DNA from: DAOUAE01 sp034433795
GTDB lineage: Bacteria > Chloroflexota > UBA6077 > FW602-bin22 > DAOUAE01
Reading direction: 5' to 3'
Assembly: GCA_034433795.1 (NCBI GenBank)
Contig: DAOUAE010000008.1
Location: 1-64,000, forward strand
Length of the DNA stretch: 64,000 nt
Shown here: one piece after another, positions 27,391 to 34,626 of the stretch
How the letters are laid out: every line of letters starts with the position of its first letter
Position numbering within the stretch: the stretch's first letter is position 1
Translations under genes and position numbers: made by a program
The notes under the pieces: generated by a model
Seen by the model: only the letters and a program-made list of their open reading frames with translations
Told to the model about the DNA's origin: nothing
The model's database searches: none

Positions 27391-28450
27391 GGTGCTGGGT
27401 TTCGACGGCGTCGGCCCAGTTGGGCCGGTACTCCTGGCCGGTCACCACCGCGGTCAGGAAGTCGCGCAGCTGGACCTCGAAGGGGTCGACCGGGAGGAGG
27501 GGCAGGCTCTCCCAGCCGGCCTCGGGGTCGGCCTGCTGGCGGGTCGGGTCGTAGGTGAAGGTGGGGGTCTGTTCGGCCGACTGGATCTTCAGGTGGTTGA
27601 AACTGAAGATCAGGCTGGCCTTTTCCCCGTCGATCTCGAAGAACGGGACCTCTTCGTGCTTGCGGCGCACCCAGCTGAGGAAGATATCGCCCAGGGCGCC
27701 GCTGGCGAAGCGGACGACGACCACGGCGGCGTCTTCGCACTCGTTGACAAATGGTCGCCCCTCAGGGTCGCGCCGGATGGGGAAGTAGAGGCCGGTCGCG
27801 CAGTAGACGGAGCGGATCGGCCCCAGCCAGTAGCGCAGGAGGTCGAAGAAGTGGGCCATCATATCGTGGACGATGCCGCCGCCGGCCAGATCTTTCTGGT
27901 AGAACCAGGCGGGACGGTTGGTCACCGTCTCGGGGACAAAGTAGCCGAAGACGATCCGCACATGGAAAACGCGACCGAGCGCGCCCGCCTCCAGCAACTC
28001 CTTGGCCCGGGCTGGTCCGGCCTGGAAGCGCATGTTCTGGACGATGCCGTGGCGGACGCCCGCCGCCTGAGCGGCGCTCAGGAGGTCGCGGGCCTCGGCC
28101 AGCGTGTTGGCCAGAGGCTTGTCGGTGAAGGCGTGCTTGCCCTGGCGGACGGCGCGGAGAAGCGGTTCGTAGTGGAGCGTGTTGACCAGGCAGTTGTCCA
28201 CGATGTCGATGTCGGGGGCGTCGAGGACGGCCGCGAGGTCGGTGGTCGTCCGGTCGAGGCCGAACTCCCGCTGCAGAGCGGCCACCTTGGCCGGGTCCCG
28301 GCCGTAGAGAACGAGGCGGAGCGGCCAGAACTGGCCGTTGACCGAGAAGCCACGGTCGCGCAGCCGGGCCAGGGCGCGCAGGTGCAGCCGGGCCATGCGG
28401 CCGGTTCCCAGCACCGCCACCGTCAGGCCCCGCGTGGGATCGAGTGCCAT
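27335..28450 (-). CDS. Gfo/Idh/MocA family NAD(P)-dependent oxidoreductase
   Basis: 371 aa. N-terminal Rossmann fold with VLGTGRMARLHLRAL, the family Lys in FTDKPLANTL (normally EKP), and a C-terminal beta-sheet domain with GGGIVHDMMAHFFDLLRYW, whose His may be catalytic. Typical substrates are sugars or inositols; the exact one is unknown. The ATG follows GGGAG; an extended -10 TGCTATACT (28497-28489) lies upstream. Confidence 0.88.
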   Translation of the reverse strand: MALDPTRGLTVAVLGTGRMARLHLRALARLRDRGFSVNGQFWPLRLVLYGRDPAKVAALQREFGLDRTTTDLAAVLDAPDIDIVDNCLVNTLHYEPLLRAVRQGKHAFTDKPLANTLAEARDLLSAAQAAGVRHGIVQNMRFQAGPARAKELLEAGALGRVFHVRIVFGYFVPETVTNRPAWFYQKDLAGGGIVHDMMAHFFDLLRYWLGPIRSVYCATGLYFPIRRDPEGRPFVNECEDAAVVVVRFASGALGDIFLSWVRRKHEEVPFFEIDGEKASLIFSFNHLKIQSAEQTPTFTYDPTRQQADPEAGWESLPLLPVDPFEVQLRDFLTAVVTGQEYRPNWADAVETQHLIELAYESAASGRAVLVE

Positions 28451-28488
28451 CGTCCAGCTCCCTCTGCCAGAGACATAGGCTGCCGGTA

Positions 28489-28497
28489 AGTATAGCA
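28489..28497 (-). promoter_or_regulatory. Extended -10 promoter of the oxidoreductase gene
   Basis: TGCTATACT on the minus strand, about 40 bases before the ATG, back-to-back with the rmuC promoter. Confidence 0.5.
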
Positions 28498-28530
28498 GGC
28501 CCGACCGCCGGGGCGAAAGCGGCCGGACGG

Positions 28531-28560
28531 TTGACGCCCTGTCTCTGCACCGGATACAAT
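28531..28560 (+). promoter_or_regulatory. rmuC promoter
   Basis: TTGACG, 18 bases, TACAAT, about 38 bases before the rmuC ATG. Confidence 0.75.
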
Positions 28561-29271
28561 CCGGCCGGATCGCCCAGCCTGCTGGAGGACCGCGGGGATG
28601 GAAGGCAATCACCTCGCGCTGGTCGGGGTGGGGCTGGTCGTTGGCGGCCTCTTTCTGGCCTGGCGGGGGCTGGCCCGGCTGGAGGGGGCGGTGGCGGCCC
28701 TCCAGCGGCAGCTCGAGGGCCGTCTGGGCACGCTGGAGGGCCGTTTCCAGGGCCTCGACGGCCAGGTCAGCGGTCATCTCCAGACGATCAGCACCACGGT
28801 CGCGACCATCGGCGCTCAGGTCGACCAGATGGCCAGGATCGCCGAGAGTCTGCGCCAGCTCGAGCACCTGCTCCGGCCGCCGACGCTGCGCGGGGCTCTC
28901 GGCGAGCTGCTGCTGGAGCAGATTCTGCGGCAGGTCCTGCCGGCGGGCAGCTACGCCGTCCAGCACGTTCTCTCCAACAACGCCCGGCCGGACGCCGTGG
29001 TCTTCATCCCCACCCGCGATGGACGGCGCTGTCTCCCTATCGATGCCAAGTTTCCGGCCCTGCTCGAGACAGGCGTTGAGGAGCGTCGGCCGGCCGAACT
29101 TGTCCGACGCCTGCGGGGCCATCTGGAGAGTGTGGCCAAGTACCTGGGGTGCCCGGAGGTTCTGGAGCTGGCGATTCTGTATCTGCCAAGCGAGGCCCTC
29201 TACCACGAGATCCTGAGCCTCCCGGAGGGCCGGGCCCTGATCCAGGAGGGCTGGGAGCGGCGCGTCCTGGT

Positions 29272-29324
29272 GGCCTCGCCGAACCTGCTGGTGGCCTACC
29301 TGCAGATGATCAGTCTGGGGCTGC
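29272..29324 (+). repeat. Left attachment site (attL core repeat)
   Basis: First copy of the 53-bp perfect direct repeat. It encodes the conserved RmuC stretch ASPNLLVAYLQMISLGL. A near-palindrome around TGATCA lies inside and could be the crossover region. The site is in a protein gene, not a tRNA gene. Confidence 0.92.
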
Positions 29325-29360
29325 CACCGGACGCCTGTCGGGAAGCCAACTCCCACTCCC

Positions 29361-29380
29361 TTACCACACTTTTACCACAC
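29361..29380 (+). repeat. Integrase arm-type repeats, left end
   Basis: Two direct copies of TTACCACAC with an 11-base period, between attL and the integrase gene. The same unit recurs four times at the right end, as expected for arm-type sites bound by the integrase N-terminal domain. Confidence 0.65.
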
Positions 29381-29402
29381 CCTTGCCGAATGGAGGGAAA
29401 GG

Positions 29403-30467
29403 ATGCCCACCATTCGCAAACACCGTCTCGGCCATTGGGAAGCCTCTGTCCAGATCGACGGCCGGCGCATCTGGGTTACCGGCAAGACGAAAGCCGAAGT
29501 CGAAGCCAAACTCCAACCCTTTCTCCCCAGCCGGGCCCTCCCGGCGCCGATCACCGTCGGCGAGCTGCTGGAACGCTGGTGGCAGACGGGAAGGCAACGG
29601 TGGAAACCCCGAACGGCCGTCGAATATCGCCGCATCCTCGACCGTTTCGTTCTCCCCAGCATCGGCGCCACTCCCCTGCGCCGTCTGGCACCGGATCGGC
29701 TTCAACGCCTCATTGACGGTGTTCCCGGCCGGCGACAACGCAAGTTGGCCCATCAAACCCTCCACGCTGCCTTCGCAACGGCCGTCCGCTGGGGATGGCT
29801 GCCGGCCAACCCTCTGGATCGGGTGGAATCACCTCCCTACGCTCCCCCTCCCCCCGTTCTCTGGACGGTGGACGACTGTCGCCGTTTTCTGGAGGCAGCC
29901 ACCGACTGGTGGGGATGGCCGTTCTGCGCTCTTCTCCTGGACACCGGCCTTCGCCCCGGGGAGGCTGCTGCACTGGAGTGGAGCGACTACGACGCCCCCC
30001 GTGGCAGCCTCACCGTCGGCAAAACCCTTCAGCGTATCGCCGGCGCGTGGGTGATCGTCCCTCCCAAAACCTCTGCCGGCCGGCGCACCCTCACCCTTGG
30101 CGAACTTGGCAAAGAGGCCCTTCGGCGACAACGGCTGCTCACCGCCGAACGGCGCCTCCGGGTGGGGAATCGGTGGCAGGAGTCCGGCCACATCTTCACC
30201 GGAAGGGATGGACGGCCGTTGCGCCCCGAAACCGTCTCCCACGCACTGCGCCACCTCTGCGCCAGACTTGGCCTCCCCCCGATCACCTGCCACAAACTGC
30301 GCCACCTCTCCGCCTCTCTGGCTCTCCACGCCGGCGTTCCCCTGCCGATCATCTCCCGACGACTTGGCCATAGCAGCGTGGCCATCACGGCCGGCATCTA
30401 CTCCCACGCCGTCACCGGCGATGCGCTGGCTGCCGAGGCCATCGGACGGGTGCTAAAGCACCGTTAG
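29403..30467 (+). CDS. int: Tyrosine-type site-specific integrase
   Basis: 354 aa. N-terminal AP2-like arm-binding region (1-45, MPTIRKHRLGHWEASVQI), SAM-like core-binding domain (about 50-140), C-terminal catalytic domain. All catalytic residues are visible: Arg184 (TGLRPGEAAAL), Lys222 (PPKTSAGRR), His297 and Arg300 (CHKLRHL), His323 (LGHSS) and nucleophile Tyr333 (GIYSH). The ATG follows GGAGGGAAAGG and lies 78 bases inside attL. It should catalyse integration into and, with a directionality factor, excision from rmuC. Confidence 0.96.
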   Translation: MPTIRKHRLGHWEASVQIDGRRIWVTGKTKAEVEAKLQPFLPSRALPAPITVGELLERWWQTGRQRWKPRTAVEYRRILDRFVLPSIGATPLRRLAPDRLQRLIDGVPGRRQRKLAHQTLHAAFATAVRWGWLPANPLDRVESPPYAPPPPVLWTVDDCRRFLEAATDWWGWPFCALLLDTGLRPGEAAALEWSDYDAPRGSLTVGKTLQRIAGAWVIVPPKTSAGRRTLTLGELGKEALRRQRLLTAERRLRVGNRWQESGHIFTGRDGRPLRPETVSHALRHLCARLGLPPITCHKLRHLSASLALHAGVPLPIISRRLGHSSVAITAGIYSHAVTGDALAAEAIGRVLKHR

Positions 30468-30486
30468 CGTCCCGGCGCCCGGACAC

Positions 30487-30516
30487 TTGACGCGCAACGG
30501 CCGGATCGGATATAAC
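30487..30516 (+). promoter_or_regulatory. Promoter after the integrase gene, reading into a terminator
   Basis: TTGACG, 18 bases, TATAAC. The predicted start (about 30523) lies only some 12 bases before the hairpin of a strong terminator. Transcription of the downstream genes would need read-through. Confidence 0.5.
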
Positions 30517-30534
30517 AGCACCGAGGTCCAAAAA

Positions 30535-30560
30535 GGCCCCCTCCTGGGGGCCGTTTTTTT
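30535..30560 (+). terminator. Terminator downstream of the integrase
   Basis: A 7-bp perfect stem (GGCCCCC/GGGGGCC, loop TCCT) followed by G and seven T. Five A residues precede the stem, so it could act in both directions. Confidence 0.82.
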
Positions 30561-30587
30561 GTTTTCCCGGGCGGGAGGTGCGAACAG

Positions 30588-30776
30588 ATGTTCGATTTCA
30601 AAAACTATCTGACGGTGGCGGAGGCGGCACGCGCCATTGGTATCTCTGAAAGTTGGCTGCGAAGGCTGATCAAGCTTGGCCGGGTTCCGGCGCTTCGGAC
30701 GCCTTACGGCGCACTCGTGGAGGCCGGCGCCCTTAGCGCCTGGGTGCGCCAGCGGCAAGAAAGCGAGAACGAATGA
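30588..30776 (+). CDS. Small MerR/excisionase-like HTH DNA-binding protein
   Basis: 62 aa. YLTVAEAARAIGISESWLRRLIKLGRVPALRT is cut here into its parts: a winged-helix start (LTVAEAARAIGIS), the recognition helix (SWLRRLIKLG) and a wing, then AWVRQRQE. This layout matches excisionase-family and MerR-like binding proteins. Beside an integrase it is a good candidate for the recombination directionality factor or an element regulator. The ATG follows GGGAGGTG. It lies 28 bases after the terminator. Confidence 0.85.
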   Translation: MFDFKNYLTVAEAARAIGISESWLRRLIKLGRVPALRTPYGALVEAGALSAWVRQRQESENE

Positions 30777-30779
30777 AAA

Positions 30780-30804
30780 TCCCGGCCGGGGTGCACGGCC
30801 GGGA
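30780..30804. repeat. Inverted repeat after the HTH gene
   Basis: An 8-bp stem (TCCCGGCC/GGCCGGGA) with four A on its left side. On the minus strand it reads as a weak terminator. A related hairpin occurs at 34420-34453. Confidence 0.4.
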
Positions 30805-30818
30805 GGCAGGGGTATAAC

Positions 30819-31547
30819 ATGGCTGCCGGTTCGCAGAGGCATTCTAGCAGAAATTCGCAAGTTGTCAACCCTCAGCTCCCGTCATCCCTCCAGGCGGAGA
30901 TCGCCGCCGTTCGCCGTGAATCTGCGCTGCTGATCGATGGCGCATCGCTTTCCGATCTTGCCTTCGCTGATCTGCCGAACTCCGGCCCTCTCAGCACAAT
31001 AACCGACATTTGCGCCGGCGATCCTCTGCCAGCGTCGTGGCTGGCGAATCCCTTGCAAGCTTGTATTGAGGGCCACGCACTCCATATCACAAAGTCGCGC
31101 AAGAACGACGCGCCGAAGCCCTCTTGGGTTGTCGTTGAGCTCGTCGGCCTCATCCTTGGTGGAGAACGCCGAACCGATGCGCAAACCGGACGCCCGGTGT
31201 GTTTTGTGGGCTGCCCCTACTGCCGTCGCCTCAACGCTGCCGTTGTTAACCCAAAGCGCTTCGCCTGCAATATCTGTGGCCGTTCGGCCACACTGGCCGA
31301 CTTTTGCCGGGAGCAATTCGGTGAGCTACTATCGTGGGTGAGAGACGATGAGGGGCCGGCATTCTCCGGCCGAAGGACTGCGCACACCCTGACTTCAAGC
31401 ACGAAAGCACAGAGAAAACAAAAATCGCTGCCACCGACGGCGTCCGGCTGTTCCACGCGCCGGATGGAACGGCCTATGCCACCATCCTTGTTGGCGATCA
31501 CACCGAAACGCATCCTGTGCGTTCATCTGCGTTCAAACGGTGGCTGA
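30819..31547 (+). CDS. Element zinc-ribbon protein (probably the N-terminal part of the ATPase protein)
   Basis: 242 aa as an open frame. Residues about 1-120 are of unknown fold; a zinc ribbon follows (Cys132/135 in CPYC and Cys150/153 in CNIC, plus Cys128), as found in primase-type and transposon-type DNA-binding modules. After about residue 180 (WVRDDEGPAF) composition stops looking like protein, and the continuation appears in the frame one base back (see the ATPase). Either a frameshift has split one gene or these are two overlapping genes. The tail 181-242 is probably not authentic. The ATG has a GGGAGGCAGGGG region upstream. Confidence 0.65.
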   Translation: MAAGSQRHSSRNSQVVNPQLPSSLQAEIAAVRRESALLIDGASLSDLAFADLPNSGPLSTITDICAGDPLPASWLANPLQACIEGHALHITKSRKNDAPKPSWVVVELVGLILGGERRTDAQTGRPVCFVGCPYCRRLNAAVVNPKRFACNICGRSATLADFCREQFGELLSWVRDDEGPAFSGRRTAHTLTSSTKAQRKQKSLPPTASGCSTRRMERPMPPSLLAITPKRILCVHLRSNGG

Positions 31548-33151
31548 CACAGCGTGAATACCGTCAAACCGGCAAAATCCCTTCCAAAGAGGCCACAGAA
31601 CAAAAAATCGCACTCCTGGAGGCCGAAGCCCTCTTCGACGGGGAAGAACACCCCGTCCACCTGCGTGTGGCGCACAAAGATGGCGCGATCTTCATCGATC
31701 TCGGCGATGAGAGGTGGCGTTGCGTCAAAATCACGGCCGACGGCTGGTCGGTTCTCTCCCATGCTGAAGCCGGCGTTTACTTCCGGCGCACACCGGCAAC
31801 GGGCGCGTTTCCCCTTCCCCAGAAGGGCGGTAGCATCGACGCCTTATGGCGTTTCATCAATGTCTGTGCCGATGACCGGCCCCTTCTTCTGGGGTGGTTG
31901 CTAGTAGCGTTCTCTGCCGGCCCCTACTTTCATATTGCTATCTCCGGTGCGCAGGGAACGGGAAAGTCCGTTGCGACACGCATGCTCAAACTCCTAACCG
32001 ATCCTCCGCCGGTCGACGACGACGGCCTTGTATCTCTCCCCGACGACGAACGCAACCTGGCCGTCATGGCACAGAACGCCTTCGTCCTGGCCTTCGACAA
32101 CGCCTCCTCGATTTCCGCGTGGCTTTCAGATTGTTTGTGTAGGCTTTCGACTGGTGGACGCTTCTCGGCGCGAAAGTTGTACAGCGACGACGAAACCATA
32201 CACATCGGTGGCAAACGGCCGGTAATCCTCAACGGCATCACCGATTTAGTCACCCGCCCCGATCTGGCAGATCGGACGATCACAATTACCCTCGAACAGC
32301 CGGCGCGATATGTTTCTGAGCGCGACATCTTTCGCCAATTCGCTGCCGATGCACCTCTCATCCTCGGCGCCATCTTCGATTTACTGGCGTCGGCGCTGCG
32401 CACCCTGCCCACGGTGCAGATCACTCAGCCTCTCCGAATGATCGATGCAGTTTCCTTCGTGTTAGCTGCCGAAGTCGGCAGTGGACTGGCCAATAGCGAA
32501 CTCAACTCGCCTTTTGTGCGAGCTTACGCCGAACGCCGTCAGGAGGGCTTGATGTTGGCTTTGGAGGCTCATCCCCTCACCCGGCCTCTCATGGCGTTTG
32601 TTCACCGCTACAAGGAGTGGGAGGGGACCGCTGCTGAGCTGCTGCGCCTCTTGCGTGACGAAGCCGGAGACGACGCGCGCGTTGATGGGTTTCCGCGCAC
32701 CCCCAATCAGCTTGGTAGCCAGCTTCGCCGTCTGATGCCGGCGCTGCGAACGGCTGGCATCGCCGTGGAATTTGTCCGGTGCCCCGACAGAGAACGCCGC
32801 CGCCTCGTTCGCCTCCGCCTGGTGGACGACCCACCGGACAACGCGGACAACGGTCGGACGACGGCGTCGTCCGAAGTTTTCCCTACTCCGGACGGGCTTC
32901 GGACAACGTCGGACAACGCGGACAACGGAAATCCGAATTTTTTGGGAATGGACAAAGAAACAAGAGAAGGCGTCGGCCAATACATTGAGAACTCGTTGTC
33001 CGATGTTGTCCGATTGTCCGAAACGGCGTCCACCTCTCCACGCTGTCGCCACTGCCGGCGCCGTCTCCGTCAACCCGATCCGGCCGGCTTTTGCAGCCGG
33101 GAATGTTTTGAGGGCTACCAACGCTATGGAGGCAAAATAGATGATGGCTGA
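31352..33151 (+). CDS. Element ATPase/helicase-like protein, start unresolved
   Basis: The first conventional start is GTG 31517 (544 aa), but family-like sequence (VRLFHAPDGTAYATILVGDH) already occurs upstream in this frame, open from 31352. Counted from the GTG: Walker A GAQGTGKS (144-151), Walker B VLAFDN (190-195), sensor-like RPVILNGITDL (234-244) and an Arg-finger candidate in RPDLADR. The C-terminus has a treble-clef-like ribbon (CRHCRRRL..CSRECF). Similar ATPases occur on integrative elements and phages and probably act in replication. It overlaps the zinc-ribbon frame at its 5' end and the nuclease by 11 bases. Confidence 0.75.
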   Translation, partial: GAGILRPKDCAHPDFKHESTEKTKIAATDGVRLFHAPDGTAYATILVGDHTETHPVRSSAFKRWLTQREYRQTGKIPSKEATEQKIALLEAEALFDGEEHPVHLRVAHKDGAIFIDLGDERWRCVKITADGWSVLSHAEAGVYFRRTPATGAFPLPQKGGSIDALWRFINVCADDRPLLLGWLLVAFSAGPYFHIAISGAQGTGKSVATRMLKLLTDPPPVDDDGLVSLPDDERNLAVMAQNAFVLAFDNASSISAWLSDCLCRLSTGGRFSARKLYSDDETIHIGGKRPVILNGITDLVTRPDLADRTITITLEQPARYVSERDIFRQFAADAPLILGAIFDLLASALRTLPTVQITQPLRMIDAVSFVLAAEVGSGLANSELNSPFVRAYAERRQEGLMLALEAHPLTRPLMAFVHRYKEWEGTAAELLRLLRDEAGDDARVDGFPRTPNQLGSQLRRLMPALRTAGIAVEFVRCPDRERRRLVRLRLVDDPPDNADNGRTTASSEVFPTPDGLRTTSDNADNGNPNFLGMDKETREGVGQYIENSLSDVVRLSETASTSPRCRHCRRRLRQPDPAGFCSRECFEGYQRYGGKIDDG

Positions 33152-33821
33152 TTTTTGCCACTATCCCCGTGTCAGCAAAATCACGGCCGGGATCGGCCGT
33201 CCGTTCATCACCGAGTGGGCAGCCACCCGGACGGCCCGTCTGGCCATCGAACACCTCTCCCGTCTTCAGTCGCTGGCCACCGAAAACCCCGATGAGGCCA
33301 TTGAGTGGCTGATCGGCGCCGTCTTCGACGAGAAGAGTGGCGCCGATGCCGGCAACACCGTCCACCGGTGGATTCACCGTCTCCTGGCCGACACGAACGC
33401 CGATCCCCCCTCCCATGTTCGTCCGTACACCGACGCCTTCCGTCGCTTCTGGCAGCATTTTACACCCCGACGCCTTCTCGGCACCGAACTCACCGTCGTC
33501 TCCCACACCCCACCCTATCTGGGCGTCATCGACATCCTGGCCACCGACGCTGACGGGAAAACCGTCGTCATCGACATCAAAACCGGGAAGCATATCCACC
33601 CCGAACATTATCTGCAAGTCGTCGCCTACACGCGCGCTCAACTCATCCTGAACGAACACAAACCCCTCCCCAAAGTGGACTATGGCCTTATCGTCCACCT
33701 CCTCCCCGACGGCTACCACCTGCACTTCGTGGATACGGCCGATGAGACACTATGGGTGGCTTTCCTGTCGGCGTGGCTGGTGCACCGGTGGCTGAAAGAA
33801 CAGGGGAGGAGTACGGAATGA
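33141..33821 (+). CDS. PD-(D/E)XK nuclease (Cas4/RecB-like)
   Basis: 226 aa. The motif series of RecB/Cas4-type nucleases is visible: His75 (TVHRWIH), Glu116 (LLGTELTVV), Asp131 (GVIDIL), Asp145-x-Lys147 (VVIDIKTGK) and Gln159..Tyr163 (QVVAY). No iron-sulphur cysteine set of true Cas4 is seen. There are no cas genes nearby. It may process element DNA ends or attack competitors (inference). Start and stop overlap both neighbours, so it is in the element operon. Confidence 0.85.
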   Translation: MMADFCHYPRVSKITAGIGRPFITEWAATRTARLAIEHLSRLQSLATENPDEAIEWLIGAVFDEKSGADAGNTVHRWIHRLLADTNADPPSHVRPYTDAFRRFWQHFTPRRLLGTELTVVSHTPPYLGVIDILATDADGKTVVIDIKTGKHIHPEHYLQVVAYTRAQLILNEHKPLPKVDYGLIVHLLPDGYHLHFVDTADETLWVAFLSAWLVHRWLKEQGRSTE

Positions 33822-34159
33822 AGGCTGCCGTCCGGCGTCGGCGTCTCGCCGATACCCTTCTCCGACTTGGCTTCATCGAAGAAATCCGTCCAGGCGTCTT
33901 TCGGGATATCGCCACCGGGAAAACCGTCACCTCCCACATCGCCCTCCTCAGCCTCATCCCCTTCGACGACTGGGAACATCCTTACGCCAAACAATGGCTT
34001 TGCCTCTTCTATCCGGCCGTTCCCTTTGTCTCACGCACCGTTCTCCAACGATTTATCCGGTGGCTGCTGACTTCTCGCACCGATAGACGCATCCACCTTG
34101 GGAACCGACAACTTGTTCGCCTCAAACGACTTCTTGGGGTAATGGACCAGGAAAAATAG
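33818..34159 (+). CDS. Element hypothetical protein, 113 aa
   Basis: Not recognised. Basic N-terminus (MKAAVRRRRLADTLLRLGF) followed by EEIRPGVFRDIATGK and aromatic-rich central and basic C-terminal parts; no catalytic motif seen. The ATG overlaps the nuclease stop (ATGA) behind GGGGAGGAG, so it is translationally coupled. It is the last gene before the iteron-like repeats, so a replication or DNA-binding role is possible. Confidence 0.7.
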   Translation: MKAAVRRRRLADTLLRLGFIEEIRPGVFRDIATGKTVTSHIALLSLIPFDDWEHPYAKQWLCLFYPAVPFVSRTVLQRFIRWLLTSRTDRRIHLGNRQLVRLKRLLGVMDQEK

Positions 34160-34167
34160 GCTACGGC

Positions 34168-34213
34168 AAAACCGCAACAAAAAACCGCAACAAAGCGCAA
34201 CGCGTTGCGGTTT
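34168..34213. repeat. Iteron-like repeat cluster of the element
   Basis: Two exact tandem 13-bp units AAAACCGCAACAA (34168-34180, 34181-34193), then the inverted copy GTTGCGGTTT (34204-34213) and a 12-bp palindrome GCAACGCGTTGC (34197-34208). The layout resembles an initiator or repressor binding site, for example a replication origin or operator. Nothing coding is seen from here to 34565. Confidence 0.6.
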
Positions 34214-34419
34214 AGGGGAACGCCTTTGTCCGTCTGCTCGTCTGCTTTCCTATTTTTCGGGGCAGAATACTCGGGGAGGGGGAACCCACGCGCCGTTTCG
34301 CGCGGCTGCGGGGGAAAACCCCACCGGGTGGGGTGGCCATCCTCATTTATATGCTGCCATCCCCAGTGCGCTCCCCTCTTGACGGTGGCCGGCGTGGGTG
34401 GTAGGCTGGTGGCGCAGAG

Positions 34420-34453
34420 AAAAAATCCCGGCAGGGGTGTGGCCCCACCGGGA
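34420..34453 (-). terminator. Minus-strand terminator near the right end of the element
   Basis: On the minus strand, a hairpin of nested stems (TCCCGG/CCGGGA and CCCC/GGGG) followed by six T. It could stop read-through from lhgO into the element. Confidence 0.6.
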
Positions 34454-34524
34454 AGGGAGACTGGGGTTGGCCTCCCGACGCCTCGATTCTACTCCCCGTC
34501 GGTGTGGGTGTCAAGGGGTGTGGC

Positions 34525-34562
34525 TTACCACACTTTACCACACTTCTACCACACTACCACAC
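34525..34562 (+). repeat. Integrase arm-type repeats, right end
   Basis: Four near-identical direct units: TTACCACAC at 34525 and 34535, CTACCACAC at 34546 and 34554. They match the left-end pair and lie immediately inside attR. Confidence 0.65.
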
Positions 34563-34573
34563 CGGATGTTACC

Positions 34574-34626
34574 GGCCTCGCCGAACCTGCTGGTGGCCTA
34601 CCTGCAGATGATCAGTCTGGGGCTGC
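34574..34626 (+). repeat. Right attachment site (attR core repeat)
   Basis: Second copy of the 53-bp perfect repeat, identical to 29272-29324. Identity stops at once on both sides (T versus C before, C versus G after), as expected for a recombination product. Confidence 0.92.

Larger units (their letters stand above)
28598..29716 (+). pseudogene. rmuC: rmuC, 5' part, interrupted by an integrated element
   Basis: The ATG (behind GGAGG) starts an RmuC-family protein: one N-terminal membrane segment, a coiled coil (about 30-90), then the conserved nuclease-like core (GALGELLLEQIL, DAVVFIP, LPIDAKFP). Authentic sequence stops at 29324 inside LLVAYLQMISLGL. The open frame then runs on into the element to 29716, adding about 130 unrelated residues. 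Most of the core is kept but the C-terminal helical part is missing. RmuC is thought to limit DNA rearrangements. Activity of the chimera is unknown. Confidence 0.88.
29272..34626 (+). mobile_element. 5.3-kb integrative element inserted in rmuC
   Basis: Bounded by a perfect 53-bp direct repeat (29272-29324 and 34574-34626) that lies within the rmuC coding sequence. Deleting one repeat plus the interior joins the two rmuC parts into one 321-codon frame. Cargo in order: tyrosine integrase, small HTH protein, zinc-ribbon protein, ATPase, PD-(D/E)XK nuclease, unknown 113-aa protein. All genes read left to right and most are tightly packed. Base composition is visibly less GC-rich than the flanks. 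No capsid, packaging or conjugation genes are present, so it resembles a minimal integrative plasmid or phage-satellite-like island. Confidence 0.93.

Noticed and set aside
29272..29324. A tRNA gene as the integration target
   Set aside because: The repeat is in frame within rmuC and cannot fold as a tRNA 3' end.
31345..31380. A programmed -1 frameshift joining the element zinc-ribbon and ATPase frames
   Set aside because: No slippery heptamer, pseudoknot or stimulatory sequence was recognised; a mutation, assembly indel or separate genes are equally possible.
33141..33821. A CRISPR-associated Cas4 gene
   Set aside because: No repeat-spacer array, no other cas gene and no iron-sulphur cysteine set; it belongs to the wider RecB-like nuclease group.
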